Assembly: GCA_029244725.1 (NCBI GenBank)
Contig: JAQWQJ010000102.1
Location: 1-64,000 of the forward strand
From: Paracoccaceae bacterium
GTDB taxonomy: Bacteria > Pseudomonadota > Alphaproteobacteria > Rhodobacterales > Rhodobacteraceae
Direction: 5' to 3'
DNA: 64,000 nt
The notes below the pieces were generated by a model that saw only the letters and a list, made by a program, of their open reading frames with translations, was not told the DNA's origin and searched no databases. Made by a program: the position numbers and the translations under genes. Below are positions 35,913 through 45,685 of the stretch, piece by piece; the first letter of the stretch is position 1; every line of letters starts with the position of its first letter.

Positions 35913-38008
35913 GTTTCGCCCTCTGATCTACGCGTGAGCCAAATGTTCAGACCACCATCCACATGTGCCGAAAAATCTGCGCTAACGAATGTCGTGGTTT
36001 GCGGTTCGATTATCAGCGCAGGCCCAGAAACGCTGTCACCCGGCTTTAGGGCATCGCGGTCAAACACCCCAGCTTCACGCATTTTGCCGGTCACATCACA
36101 AAGAATGGTGCGGTATTCCGGTGCCATAACGGGTTTTTTCTGGCTGATTTCGGGATATTGCTCAATTGGCTTGGCCGCTGACGAAACGTCCAGCGACCAA
36201 TTCAAAATTTCAATCGTCATACCTGGCACCGATCGGCTGAATTGACGGCTGTACTCTCTTTCAAAGGCAAGACGCATATCATCAATGTCGGCAGCCTGCA
36301 GCGGGCGGTCAGGAAGCGTTATCTCGATCTCGTGTCCTTGTCCGTGATAGCGCATAAACGCCTTTCGCCGCATGACCAGCGGCCCCTGAGGGGCTCCGGC
36401 GCGGACCACGGTTTCGGCCTCAGAAATCATTTCATCGTAAAAAACATTCAGTCCTTCCAAGTCTAGGTTTTCGAGCGTGGCGTATCTGGTCCGGATGATT
36501 TCAAAACTCACCGGAGCATATAAAAAGCCGACAGCTGACCCGACGCCGGGATCACGCGGGATCAAAATGCGATTCACTTGGGCGCGCCTTGCAACGCGCG
36601 TCGCATGCAAAGGACCGTTGCCACCGAAGGCGATCATAACCCGCGCCCCTAAATCCTTGCCAGACTCGACCGCATGCATCCGCCCCGCTGCGGCCATGTT
36701 TTCGTCTACGATTTCACTAACACCAAAGGCTGCATGCTCGGCGCTGAGGTTTTTGACCTTACCTATCCTGTTGAGAAGGGATTCTTGCGCGGCGTTCACG
36801 TCAATCTTCAATCGCCCCTCCGCAAAGCGTCCCGGTTCGATCAATCCCTGCACGACGTCGGCATCGGTTACCGTCGGCTCTTTTCCGCCCTTGGCAAAAG
36901 CGGCCGGACCGGGCTCAGACCCTGCGCTTTCTGGACCGACCCGTAAGCGTCCGAGCCGATCAACCTGCGCAATTGAACCTCCGCCCGCCCCAATTTCAAT
37001 CATCTCAATCACAGGAATACGCACCGGCATTCCCGAACCCTTTATGAACCGCGCAGCACGGGCGATTTCAAACTTGCGGGCGGTCTGTGGGCGGAAATTG
37101 TCGATCAGGCAAAGTTTGGCCGTAGTGCCGCCCATGTCAAAGCTAAGAACCGCACTTTCCTCAGTCTCCGCAGCAATCCGAGCGGCAAGAATGGCCCCAC
37201 CGGCGGGTCCTGATTCAACCAGTCTGATCGGCAATCGAGCGGCCGTTTCCATCGTAGTCATACCGCCGCCAGCGGTCATCATCAGGATCGGACAGCCAAG
37301 TCCGTGGCCTGAAAACAGCGTTTGGAAGTCGACCAGATATTTAGCCATCTGCGGCTGAATGTAGGCGTTGGCGATAGTGGTAGACAGCCTGTCAAACTCT
37401 CGCGCTTCCGGGCTGACTTCATGTGACAGCGAGATAACAAGATCTGGAAGTGCGGTTTGCAAAAGCGTTTTCAAATGCAACTCGTGCACGGGATTGGCGT
37501 AAGCGTGCAACAAACAAACAGCCACCGCTTCGGCACCGCAATCAGCCAACGTGTCCACCAGCGCTGCAACCCCAGACACATCCAAGGCTGCAAGCTCTTG
37601 TCCGCGCGCATCCAACCGCCCGCCGATCGTAAATGAACGAGAGCGGGGAACAATCAGGTCTGGCTTGACCAAGTTTATATCGTACTGGCTGTAGCGTCGC
37701 TCATACGCGATCTCAAGAATATCGCGGAAGCCCTCGGTTGTGACCGTGGCCACCTTTGCCCCACGACGCTCAATCAACGCATTGGTGGCAAGCGTCGTCC
37801 CATGAATGAACCCTCCAACCTGCGACCAAGGTATCGCGGCTGATTTTAACACGCGGTTAACACCTTCAAGTGCCCCAAGCGCTGGGTTATCTGGCGTTGT
37901 GGGTGTCTTGGCAGTGGCCACTATTCGCGCCTGTTCATTGACCAGAACGGTATCAGAAAACGTACCACCGATATCGACCGCAAGACGGAATTCGGGCTTG
38001 TTGTGCAT
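35909..38008 (-). CDS. hyuA: HyuA-type hydantoinase A / 5-oxoprolinase ATPase subunit
   Basis: A 699-residue protein with an N-terminal actin-like ATPase fold: LAVDIGGTFSDTVLV (phosphate 1), SFDMGGTTAKLCL (phosphate 2) and AFGGNGPLHA (adenosine). HyuA phosphorylates the carbonyl of the cyclic amide with ATP so that HyuB can hydrolyse it. It is the first gene of the operon hyuA-hyuB-aminotransferase-isomerase-prpD-like-dehydrogenase, and a 355-base region upstream should hold the promoter. Confidence 0.9.
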   Translation of the reverse strand: MHNKPEFRLAVDIGGTFSDTVLVNEQARIVATAKTPTTPDNPALGALEGVNRVLKSAAIPWSQVGGFIHGTTLATNALIERRGAKVATVTTEGFRDILEIAYERRYSQYDINLVKPDLIVPRSRSFTIGGRLDARGQELAALDVSGVAALVDTLADCGAEAVAVCLLHAYANPVHELHLKTLLQTALPDLVISLSHEVSPEAREFDRLSTTIANAYIQPQMAKYLVDFQTLFSGHGLGCPILMMTAGGGMTTMETAARLPIRLVESGPAGGAILAARIAAETEESAVLSFDMGGTTAKLCLIDNFRPQTARKFEIARAARFIKGSGMPVRIPVIEMIEIGAGGGSIAQVDRLGRLRVGPESAGSEPGPAAFAKGGKEPTVTDADVVQGLIEPGRFAEGRLKIDVNAAQESLLNRIGKVKNLSAEHAAFGVSEIVDENMAAAGRMHAVESGKDLGARVMIAFGGNGPLHATRVARRAQVNRILIPRDPGVGSAVGFLYAPVSFEIIRTRYATLENLDLEGLNVFYDEMISEAETVVRAGAPQGPLVMRRKAFMRYHGQGHEIEITLPDRPLQAADIDDMRLAFEREYSRQFSRSVPGMTIEILNWSLDVSSAAKPIEQYPEISQKKPVMAPEYRTILCDVTGKMREAGVFDRDALKPGDSVSGPALIIEPQTTTFVSADFSAHVDGGLNIWLTRRSEGET

Positions 38009-38363
38009 TAAAATGACCCAAAGGTAGAATTGTCAGAAAGCATAGGAAATTTCGGATAGGCAAAAAGCCTGATCCAATGTCAGACGACGAGATCACAACC
38101 GGTTGCCCGACGCCCCAAATTGATCTTGATTGCTTGTGTCGACATTTGTCTGCTTTCGCTCGATCTAACAATCGGATGCTGCCCGAGCGTATGATCAGCT
38201 GTCAACAAAATACTATGTTTGCCGGGCATAGCCTATGTTTAGAAATTGCCGTGAAGCAGTCGTTGAACCACTGCTAAATGCAACGGTACATTTGCAGCCT
38301 ACTCGCCCGCAACTATCGCCGATTTTGGCGGATAAAATAGCCCAATGTGCTACGAAAGTTGGC
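38009..38363. other. Intergenic region upstream of the hyuA operon
   Basis: This 355-base stretch separates the hyuA start from the end of the hemY-like gene, both on the - strand. It should hold the hyuA promoter and the hemY-like terminator. No convincing gene, long palindrome or terminator hairpin with a T run was found by eye. Short open frames on both strands have no recognisable product. Confidence 0.6.
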
Positions 38364-39821
38364 TCAATCTGCCGGTGGCTGACCGCTTTCGCCTGCGGTG
38401 TTCGTGACACCGTCTATCCCCTTTGAGGGCGACGCGTCTACCGTGGCTCCGCCGACGATTAGCGGCATCATTTCGATACCTGTGGGGCTGGTTGTTGTCT
38501 GTGCTGGCGGACGGCTCCAACCCAATGTGTCGAAGCTTTGGCAATTGCCGCAGACTGGCGTCCAGACCGATTGGACGTTGTGACAGTTCTCACATACCCA
38601 ACTAGGGGCTCGTGGTGCAGAAACAGCGCGGGCCATCCATGACCGGATTTCGGAATCTTCAGCCCCTTCGCCCCGTGCGATAGCTGCCATGATGGTCAAT
38701 ATGCGAGAGTCAGGCTCATCTTCCGCCAAGCTTCCCATTGCGCGACGCGCCTCTGGAAAGTCCTCAGCTGCGATCAACAGTTCTGCTTTTAGCATGCGTG
38801 TTTCTGCGTGATCTGGCTGGCTTTCTAAAAGCTTTTTGAAACGCTTCAAACGCTCGGCCGGTGCTTCATCCGGCGCAATTCGGGCGAAGGCTCCGGCTAG
38901 GTCTGGGTGCGGGTGAACGCTCCAAGCTTTTAGGATCAAGCGGCTGGCCTTGCGCGGCGCGCCTGCTTCGATCTGCGCATCAGCAGCCATAACGGCTGCA
39001 GGTATCAGGTCGGGCGAAAGGCGATTGGCCTCAATAGCAGCCTCTCGCGACGCCATTGAGCTTTCGTCGTCGAGCACAGCTTGCGCTTCAGAGACCGCCA
39101 GAACGGCTTCGCGTCTTTTGTGAACATCACGAGGCAGCTTGCCCTGTTTCAGTTTCGCGTTCAGCGTTTTACGGGCGCCGGACCAATCTTCTTTTTCGGC
39201 CTGCAATCGCAAGAGAATGTCTTGGGTTTCCTCATGCTTTGGCTTTAGGTCAAAGGCCTTTTCGGCCAGTTTCAAAGCCGTCTCGCTGTCCCCATCCGAA
39301 AGCTTTTGTTTCATGATGCCATGCACACCAACAAAGCGGGTCTTTTCGTCCTTTAGCAAACGCTTGTAGACTTGCTCGGCCTTTTTGCGGTCACCAGAAA
39401 GCTCTGCGCCTTGGGCAAGCAACAGATTGGTCAGCTCTGGGCGCGCCAAAAAACGCTCGGCGCGCTGCGCTTTGGTCATTGCTTCGTGGCCGTCGCCACT
39501 TGCCAGCGCCATCATGCCCTCAGACAAAGCCTGAAAGCCACGCCGCTCGCGATTTCGGTCGAAATAACGTGACAAAGCTGTTTCGTCGCCGTTGATAAAG
39601 CGAAGCAGCGCGATCAACAGTCCGATCACTTTGAGGGCGAGCCAGATCAAGCCAACCACTACGACCGCAGCAATGACCGATTGCAGGGCGCCCATAGTGA
39701 ATTCTAGGCCCGCAATGGTAATCTGCACACCGCCCTCGACTTCAAGCAGGTACACAGCCCCGAGCGTCGTCAACGCAACGGCTGAGACGAAGAATATTAT
39801 TTTGATCATCGACCAAAGCAT
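38364..39821 (-). CDS. HemY-like TPR membrane protein with C-terminal zinc ribbon
   Basis: A 485-residue protein. Two N-terminal membrane segments (about residues 8-28 and 45-70) precede a HemY_N region and TPR-like helical repeats over residues 100-400. Near residue 417 there is a rubredoxin-like motif, WVCENCHNVQSVWTPVCGNC, of the kind seen in LapB/YciM. It follows the Mic60-like and hemD genes in one strand, the usual alphaproteobacterial hem order. HemY of this type is not the protoporphyrinogen oxidase; a scaffold role at the inner membrane is likely. The start is 39821 or 39809. Confidence 0.85.
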   Translation of the reverse strand: MLWSMIKIIFFVSAVALTTLGAVYLLEVEGGVQITIAGLEFTMGALQSVIAAVVVVGLIWLALKVIGLLIALLRFINGDETALSRYFDRNRERRGFQALSEGMMALASGDGHEAMTKAQRAERFLARPELTNLLLAQGAELSGDRKKAEQVYKRLLKDEKTRFVGVHGIMKQKLSDGDSETALKLAEKAFDLKPKHEETQDILLRLQAEKEDWSGARKTLNAKLKQGKLPRDVHKRREAVLAVSEAQAVLDDESSMASREAAIEANRLSPDLIPAAVMAADAQIEAGAPRKASRLILKAWSVHPHPDLAGAFARIAPDEAPAERLKRFKKLLESQPDHAETRMLKAELLIAAEDFPEARRAMGSLAEDEPDSRILTIMAAIARGEGAEDSEIRSWMARAVSAPRAPSWVCENCHNVQSVWTPVCGNCQSFDTLGWSRPPAQTTTSPTGIEMMPLIVGGATVDASPSKGIDGVTNTAGESGQPPAD

Positions 39822-39829
39822 CTTGGGAC

Positions 39830-41014
39830 CTACCTATTTTCTATCTGTTCTTTAAGGGCATCGCGCCCGGCCAAAGCCGCGACACGTTGGTGAGCGTGTG
39901 CAACCCACTCTGCCATTGCGGTTGCGCCTGATTCTGGCAAAAACGCGAGTTCTGAAATAGCTGTTTCAATGTCACCGGATTTCACCGCTGCTTCGGCCCG
40001 GGACAAGATCGCATCTGCGCTGTCGCCGTCACGCGGTGAAATTGAGCGAACGCCCAATTGGTTTTGTAGGAACGTCATGATCCCGCCCGTGGCTTCGCCT
40101 TCGGTTTCCGCTGTGCGCACGGCATTCAAGGCAAGTCGCGCGGCGTCTGGAAATTGCTCAACCAGTTCCGATTGAGTGACCAGCCCACTTTCAGCGAATT
40201 GAGTAAGAGCGTCGGGAATTTCGACCCCTTCTGCAGCAAGCGCATTCAGCGGCTCAGCAAAGGAGGCACCGTTTGCGATTGCTACACTAATGTCCGTCAG
40301 CCAACTTGTGCCCTCGGTTTTTATCGCCTCGGCCTTCGCCGATGCCTCCATAGCGCGGGCGTCAGCGGCCATGGCCTCGATATCTGTACGATGGTTTGCA
40401 ATGGCAGCGCGCAAGGCCGCCATCTCGGCCTCGTATGCATTAACTGCATCCGCTGAAATGGCTTCAGCCATTGGGCGCTTTTCAACATCCAACAAACGCG
40501 TCTCTAATGCGACTACGGATGTCGAAAGGGCATCTAGCTGAGACGGTAGCGCCGCCAACCGGTCGGACATTATCGTCTCTAATTCAGCCGAAAGTTGGTC
40601 GATTTGATCCGTAATGTGTGTTGTGTCAGACAAGCCTTCGACCCGCAAAACCTCAGCCGCCAACCGGTCGATAGCCTCAGATTGGGCTGCGACCTGACTT
40701 GAAAGCTCAGCGATAAGAGCGTCGCTTTGCGAGCTCCCACCAAGGTTCAAATACGTCGCTGCGCCAAAGCCAATCGCGCCGGCAATCACGCCGCCTGCAA
40801 GCAACGAGACCAAGCCCGAGGATTTCGCCGCAGGCTTTGCAAGTTCTTGTTTCGGTTCAACATCTTGCGTTTCGTCAGGAATTTCGGGTTCGGGCGTAGG
40901 ATCGGCGTCGTCAGCTTCAACCTCAACCACGATGGCGTCCTCGATCTGTACTTCCTCGACGTCCGCTTCGGTCACGCTATCGGCAGCTTTCTTTTCGATA
41001 TCATTGTCAGACAA
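39830..41014 (-). CDS. Mitofilin/Mic60-like inner-membrane protein (COG4223)
   Basis: A 394-residue protein with a very acidic N-terminal 60 residues, one membrane segment at about residues 68-90 (SLLAGGVIAGAIGFGAATYL), a coiled-coil region to about residue 240, and a conserved helical C-terminal part. This is the layout of alphaproteobacterial Mic60, which shapes intracytoplasmic membranes and is related to the mitochondrial cristae protein. Its place between hemD and the hemY-like gene is the known conserved order. The gap to hemY is eight bases. Confidence 0.82.
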   Translation of the reverse strand: MSDNDIEKKAADSVTEADVEEVQIEDAIVVEVEADDADPTPEPEIPDETQDVEPKQELAKPAAKSSGLVSLLAGGVIAGAIGFGAATYLNLGGSSQSDALIAELSSQVAAQSEAIDRLAAEVLRVEGLSDTTHITDQIDQLSAELETIMSDRLAALPSQLDALSTSVVALETRLLDVEKRPMAEAISADAVNAYEAEMAALRAAIANHRTDIEAMAADARAMEASAKAEAIKTEGTSWLTDISVAIANGASFAEPLNALAAEGVEIPDALTQFAESGLVTQSELVEQFPDAARLALNAVRTAETEGEATGGIMTFLQNQLGVRSISPRDGDSADAILSRAEAAVKSGDIETAISELAFLPESGATAMAEWVAHAHQRVAALAGRDALKEQIENR

Positions 41015-41055
41015 CCAATCATTCTCCCCGCGATCACGCCCAATTATCTATCTAG

Positions 41056-41793
41056 TTATGCTCGGTCGCCGTCACAACCGGACCCGACCTTATTCAAAAA
41101 TTCTTTAACCAAATCTAACATAGCCCCTGCATTCGGGGCATCTGCTACCATCATCCTGCGCTGCAGCATAAGGTCAACCCGTTCAGCAACGTTTGGGCTA
41201 ATTACCGCCAACCAAATTGCCGCATCGGTTGAGACATGTTCACCAAAAAGCGCCGCGCTTCGAGGTGAAAACAATGCCGCTAGCACGGGACGCTCAGACG
41301 CCAGAGCTGTGAAAAACGCCGGGTCGGGCAACAATGCTTTCTGGCGGTAAACCACACACTCTTGGCAATTCACGCCATAATCACGCAAGCGTTGTACTAC
41401 ATCGCCCAATCCATGCTCACCCCGATAATGAATTACGGATCCGTTAAGATTTGCCTTCGAAACAACGTCGACAACCGCATCTGCATTGCCACCACAATCA
41501 ATAGCCACGAGCCCTAACTGACTCGCCATCTCAGCGGTTTGCGGGCCCACACAATATGCGGTTCCAGTGAACCCATTGTCGACCCTATTCCAGCCCAACA
41601 CTCCGTTTTGCGAAGTAAAAATGACCGCTGCAACTTCATCATCTGTGGCTTCAATTTCTAGCCATTCGATCTCTTGAAGCGGGGATATTACAACTTCAAT
41701 CGCGTCGCCAAGCATATCCTTAACGGCGCCGGCAAACCTCTCGGAACCGCTCAAAGGGCGGGTGAGCAAAAGTATAGGTCTTGCATCTCTCAT
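41056..41793 (-). CDS. hemD: Uroporphyrinogen-III synthase
   Basis: A 245-residue protein that closes hydroxymethylbilane to uroporphyrinogen III in haem biosynthesis. The sequence shows the weakly conserved HemD pattern: [14 protein letters not shown] at the start, [37 protein letters not shown] and VVYRQKA. It starts the - strand block hemD-Mic60-hemY and is divergent from tsaD with a 70-base gap. hemC is not in view. Confidence 0.85.
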   Translation of the reverse strand: MRDARPILLLTRPLSGSERFAGAVKDMLGDAIEVVISPLQEIEWLEIEATDDEVAAVIFTSQNGVLGWNRVDNGFTGTAYCVGPQTAEMASQLGLVAIDCGGNADAVVDVVSKANLNGSVIHYRGEHGLGDVVQRLRDYGVNCQECVVYRQKALLPDPAFFTALASERPVLAALFSPRSAALFGEHVSTDAAIWLAVISPNVAERVDLMLQRRMMVADAPNAGAMLDLVKEFLNKVGSGCDGDRA

Positions 41794-41863
41794 GGGTCAC
41801 CGGGATTGTGCAATGCTACCCCTAGTGCTACCTGCCTTGGGCAACTCTGACAATGCAGCACAT

Positions 41864-42958
41864 ATGACCCAGCCACTGACCATTCTTGGAATCGAAAGTA
41901 GTTGCGACGACACCGCCGCCGCAATCGTTCGTGGCGTTCCGGGCGAAGCTGCGGTCATTTCGTCAATTATAGCCGGTCAGTCTGAGCTCCACGCCCCCTA
42001 CGGCGGCGTCGTCCCCGAGATTGCGGCCCGTGCCCACGCTGAAAAGCTTGATTCCTGTGTCTCAAAGGCGCTCGAGGTCGCTGATACAGGGATAAGCGAG
42101 GTTGACGCGATTGCCGTCACGTCTGGCCCTGGCTTGATAGGCGGCGTTGTCTCTGGTGTCATGTTGGCCAAGGGCCTGTCTGCCGGAAGCGGCATCCCGC
42201 TGATCGGCATCAATCACCTTGCTGGGCACGCCCTAACACCACGCCTAACTGACGGCATGCATTTTCCCTACTTGATGTTGCTGGTCTCTGGTGGGCATTG
42301 TCAGTTCCTATTGGTGCGCGGACCGACCGAGTTCAAACGACTTGGCGGTACTATTGACGACGCACCGGGCGAGGCTTTTGACAAGGTTGCGCGCCTTCTT
42401 GCCCTGCCCCAACCCGGCGGCCCTAGTGTCGAATTGCAGGCCAAATCCGGCGACCCCAAACGTTTTCGCTTGCCCAGACCGCTATTGGATCGCCCAGGCT
42501 GCGATCTGTCGTTCTCGGGACTGAAAACTGCCGTATTGCGGACGCGCGATAAAGTCATCGCAGAGCATGGCGGAATACCTCAACAGGACCGCGCGGACAT
42601 TTGCGCCAGTTTTCAGGCGGCTGTATCGGACGTGCTGGCGGAAAAGACTCGCCGTGCACTGAAGATTTTGTCCGAGGAAACGAATATGCCACTTTCGCTA
42701 GCTGTCGCAGGCGGAGTTGCTGCAAATCAGGCTCTACGCACCGCGTTGATGGACGTTTGTGCCGAATTCGAATGCTCGTTTTCTGCGCCGCCTTTGACCC
42801 TTTGCACAGACAACGCCGCGATGATCGCATATGCTGGCATCGAAAAGTTCTCGCTTGGGCAAACAGACGATATGACACTTTCAGCACGACCTAGATGGCC
42901 GCTGGATCAGACCAGCCCAGCTATGATTGGCAGCGGCAAGAAAGGTGCAAAAGCATGA
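41864..42958 (+). CDS. tsaD: tRNA N6-threonylcarbamoyladenosine synthase TsaD
   Basis: A 364-residue ASKHA-fold protein that transfers the threonylcarbamoyl group to A37 of ANN-decoding tRNAs, together with TsaB and TsaE. It has [16 protein letters not shown] at the N-terminus, the metal motif [13 protein letters not shown] with two histidines, [10 protein letters not shown] and [12 protein letters not shown]. The ATG at 41864 fits the family start; the frame is open to 41762. Its stop overlaps gpsA as ATGA. TsaE is encoded at 57818-58288. Confidence 0.93.
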   Translation: MTQPLTILGIESSCDDTAAAIVRGVPGEAAVISSIIAGQSELHAPYGGVVPEIAARAHAEKLDSCVSKALEVADTGISEVDAIAVTSGPGLIGGVVSGVMLAKGLSAGSGIPLIGINHLAGHALTPRLTDGMHFPYLMLLVSGGHCQFLLVRGPTEFKRLGGTIDDAPGEAFDKVARLLALPQPGGPSVELQAKSGDPKRFRLPRPLLDRPGCDLSFSGLKTAVLRTRDKVIAEHGGIPQQDRADICASFQAAVSDVLAEKTRRALKILSEETNMPLSLAVAGGVAANQALRTALMDVCAEFECSFSAPPLTLCTDNAAMIAYAGIEKFSLGQTDDMTLSARPRWPLDQTSPAMIGSGKKGAKA

Positions 42959-43920
42959 GCATTGGCGTAGTTGGTTCAGGTGCTTTCGGAACGGCTTTGG
43001 CGATTTCATTGGTTTCGACAGGACAACGGGTAACTCTTTGGGCCCGTCAACCAGTGCATGTCGCTCAGATGAAAACAACAAGAGAAAACTCTAAACGCCT
43101 TCCTGGCGTGTTGTTGCCCAAGGCACTTGAATTTACCGCAAATATGAGGGATTTGGCGGAAACAGAGACTGTTTTGCTGGCAATTCCCACGCAACAACTA
43201 AGTGACTTCATGGCGTCTCACAGCACCCTATTGAACGGCAAAAACCTAGTTGCGTGCTGTAAAGGTATCGATTTAACGCGGCGCGTAGGTCCCTCGGTCA
43301 TTCTGCGGGAATCCTGTCCAGATAGCCCAATCGCGATCCTGACTGGACCAAGTTTTGCTGTCGATATCGCCCGTGGAATGCCAACGGCCCTAACGCTTGC
43401 CTGCGCTGATGAAGGCGTTGGGATTGCGCTGCAACAGTCTCTAACAACGCCCAACTTGCGTTTGTATCGCACGATCGACGTCGCCGGAGCAGAGCTTGGT
43501 GGCGCGCTTAAGAACGTCATCGCAATTGCCTGTGGTGCGGTCATGGGGGCTCAGCTGGGTGAAAGTGCCCGCGCCGCGCTTATGACCCGCGGTTACGCCG
43601 AAATAGTTAGAATGGCCGTTAAGCTCGGCGCAGAGGCCGATACATTGGCTGGTTTGTCAGGGTTTGGGGATTTGGCGCTGACATGCACATCGGATACCTC
43701 AAGAAACTATCGTTTTGGGCTGAGTTTGGGTCGAAATGAAACTTTTGACGCTTCAGTCACAGTAGAAGGCGCCGCGACCGCCAAGGCCGCTGCAGACCTT
43801 GCAATCGAAATAGGCGTAGACATGCCCATCACAAACGCAGTTGCTGCCTTGGCATCGGGGTCAATATCGGTGCAGGATGCGCTTAAATCACTGCTCTCGC
43901 GTCCATTGAAAGAGGAATAA
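42955..43920 (+). CDS. gpsA: NAD(P)H-dependent glycerol-3-phosphate dehydrogenase
   Basis: A 321-residue enzyme that makes sn-glycerol 3-phosphate for phospholipids from dihydroxyacetone phosphate. The Rossmann motif is [16 protein letters not shown], the signature [15 protein letters not shown], and [11 protein letters not shown] carries the catalytic lysine. The start at 42955 overlaps the tsaD stop by four bases, so the two genes are coupled. YciI and EVE genes follow with two-base and minus-one-base spacing. Confidence 0.93.
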   Translation: MSIGVVGSGAFGTALAISLVSTGQRVTLWARQPVHVAQMKTTRENSKRLPGVLLPKALEFTANMRDLAETETVLLAIPTQQLSDFMASHSTLLNGKNLVACCKGIDLTRRVGPSVILRESCPDSPIAILTGPSFAVDIARGMPTALTLACADEGVGIALQQSLTTPNLRLYRTIDVAGAELGGALKNVIAIACGAVMGAQLGESARAALMTRGYAEIVRMAVKLGAEADTLAGLSGFGDLALTCTSDTSRNYRFGLSLGRNETFDASVTVEGAATAKAAADLAIEIGVDMPITNAVAALASGSISVQDALKSLLSRPLKEE

Positions 43921-43922
43921 TA

Positions 43923-44195
43923 ATGCTGATCGCCCTAATCGCCCAAGATAAACCCGGAGCGCTAGAAACCCGCATGGCAAACCGCGAAGCGCATTTAGCC
44001 TACGTCGCCGAAAGCGGCGTTGTTTCACAAGCGGGGCCATTGCTGGATGATGGCGGCAAAATGTGTGGCTCTTTGCTTGTTTTGGATGTTGAAGACATGG
44101 TGGCGGCCCAATCATGGGCAGACAACGATCCTTACGCCAAAGCCGGATTGTTTGAATCGGTTCAGTTGACCATCTGGAAAAAGGTCATAGGCTGA
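43923..44195 (+). CDS. YciI-family protein
   Basis: A 90-residue ferredoxin-like protein. The conserved histidine and aspartate of the YciI family are visible in NREAHLAYV and SWADNDPYAKAGLF. The family is related to muconolactone isomerases and is seen fused to or near many enzymes; no general function is established. It sits two bases after gpsA and its TGA overlaps the next ATG as TGATG. Confidence 0.87.
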   Translation: MLIALIAQDKPGALETRMANREAHLAYVAESGVVSQAGPLLDDGGKMCGSLLVLDVEDMVAAQSWADNDPYAKAGLFESVQLTIWKKVIG

Positions 44196-44614
44196 TGCGT
44201 TATTGGCTGTTCAAATCCGAACCTTCAACCTGGGGCTGGGCCGACCAAAAGGCCAAAGGCGCTGAGGGCGAGGAGTGGGACGGCGTGCGCAACTATCAGG
44301 CTCGTAACTTTATGCGAGAGATGAAGATTGGCGACCGTGGGTTCTTTTACCATTCACAAAAAGAAAAATCCGTTGTCGGGATCGTTGAAATCATCGCAGA
44401 GGCGCACTCCGATAGCACAACAGACGATGAACGATGGGAATGCGTCGACATCAAAGCCGTCTGCGATGCGCCTAATCACGTGACATTGGACCTTATCAAA
44501 CAGACCGATGGTCTGGCGGAAATGGTTCTGGTCAAAAACTCTCGGCTATCGGTACAGCCTGTTACTGATGCTGAGTGGCAGATCATTTGCGATCTTGGTG
44601 GCGTTTCTCTCTAG
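44195..44614 (+). CDS. EVE domain-containing protein
   Basis: A 139-residue PUA-like fold protein with the family landmarks YWLFKSEPSTWGWADQ, WDGVRNYQARNFMREMKIGD and FFYHSQKEKSVVG. EVE domains are thought to bind modified bases in RNA or DNA. Length is typical of the stand-alone THYN1-like form. It is the last gene of the tsaD-gpsA-yciI-EVE operon. Confidence 0.9.
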   Translation: MRYWLFKSEPSTWGWADQKAKGAEGEEWDGVRNYQARNFMREMKIGDRGFFYHSQKEKSVVGIVEIIAEAHSDSTTDDERWECVDIKAVCDAPNHVTLDLIKQTDGLAEMVLVKNSRLSVQPVTDAEWQIICDLGGVSL

Positions 44615-44671
44615 CCAAAACACGTTTTAGTCATGCATGATTCCCCCATCCATCAGTTATAGGAGGGGAAT

Positions 44672-45064
44672 ATGAGTTTTATTTCAGTAATGATCGCTGC
44701 CGCAGGTAGCTGGATATTTGGCGCAATGTGGTACATGGCGCTGGCAAAACCGTGGGTGGCCGCGTCAAAGATTGAGGTCGACGATAACGGCCGCCCCGTG
44801 GACAGCAGCCCGTTGCCCTTTGTTATGTCGGCAATCGCAATGATTATCGTCGCTGGCATGATGCGGCACATGTTTTCAATGGCAGGTATCACCGAGGTTA
44901 CTAAGGGGATCACGGCGGGCCTAGGTGTTGGCCTTTTCTTCATTTCACCTTGGATTATGATCAACAACGCATATGGCATGCGACCGTTTAAATTGACGAT
45001 CATCGACTCAGGTTACGCGACATTCGGATGTGGAATTATGGGCCTATTGCTGACCGTTCTCTAA
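44672..45064 (+). CDS. DUF1761 family membrane protein
   Basis: A 130-residue protein with four hydrophobic segments and the pattern GAMWYMALAKPW near the N-terminus, typical of DUF1761. A strong ribosome site, AGGAGGGG, lies just upstream of the ATG. No function is known for the family. It appears to be a single-gene unit; a strong stem-loop follows it. Confidence 0.82.
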   Translation: MSFISVMIAAAGSWIFGAMWYMALAKPWVAASKIEVDDNGRPVDSSPLPFVMSAIAMIIVAGMMRHMFSMAGITEVTKGITAGLGVGLFFISPWIMINNAYGMRPFKLTIIDSGYATFGCGIMGLLLTVL

Positions 45065-45068
45065 GTTA

Positions 45069-45102
45069 ATTGGGGTTCGGCGGCAAACAGTCGAACCCCA
45101 AT
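45069..45102 (+). terminator. Stem-loop after the DUF1761 gene
   Basis: ATTGGGGTTCG and CGAACCCCAAT form a perfect 11-bp stem with a 12-base loop, starting five bases after the DUF1761 stop. No T run follows on the + strand, so it may be a stabilising hairpin or weak terminator rather than a classical one. Confidence 0.6.
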
Positions 45103-45202
45103 ATCCACAGCACCCCCATAGCGCCACTGAATATCAAGTTAGGCCATGATGGTGGTGTGGGGCAAATCCCCAATGTTTAAGAATTCAGTCAGATTGTAAG
45201 GA

Positions 45203-45544
45203 CTAAAGGTACTGTTGTTCCCGCCCGAAATGTTTGACCAACATATAATACACCACAGCGCGGAATTTGCGCGGTTCAGAGCGGCCATAAGTGTCTAATA
45301 CGGCCCAAATTGCGGCTGAAAGTTCCGGTCCATCAGTCATGGCTAGTTTTCGAATAAGTAGATTTTTCTTAATATTTTCAATTTCGTGTGGATCAGACGC
45401 TGCAATCAGTGCTCCGTCAGACTCATAGATTGCGGGTCCACATCCGATGGCTACCTTTTCAAGCAGTGCCAAATCAGGCTCCATCCGGCACTTTTCGACC
45501 AAATCCCTAGCATAGTGATCAATCAAGTCTTGGCGGCGTCCCAT
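45203..45544 (-). CDS. DUF2853 family protein
   Basis: A 113-residue protein starting MGRRQDLIDHYARDL and containing CRMEPDLALLEKVAIGCGPAIY and KKNLLIRKLAM, which match the DUF2853 family. It is helical and cytoplasmic with no known function. It is a single gene on the - strand, divergent from the HD-domain protein at 45686 with a 141-base gap. Confidence 0.78.
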   Translation of the reverse strand: MGRRQDLIDHYARDLVEKCRMEPDLALLEKVAIGCGPAIYESDGALIAASDPHEIENIKKNLLIRKLAMTDGPELSAAIWAVLDTYGRSEPRKFRAVVYYMLVKHFGREQQYL

Positions 45545-45685
45545 CAGTTCTCCAAATAATGTCTTTGGCTGGAATAGGCTCTATTTTGGGCGAAGACGGT
45601 CTAAATCGCAACTGTTGAAGTCGCAATTAAGCTAGTTTAGGCCCAGCATAGGCCGCTAAGGTTTCTATAATCAAAGGAGATCCGC

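Noticed and set aside
38009-38363. Small coding genes in the gap upstream of hyuA
   Set aside because: The short open frames lack good ribosome sites and have no recognisable product.
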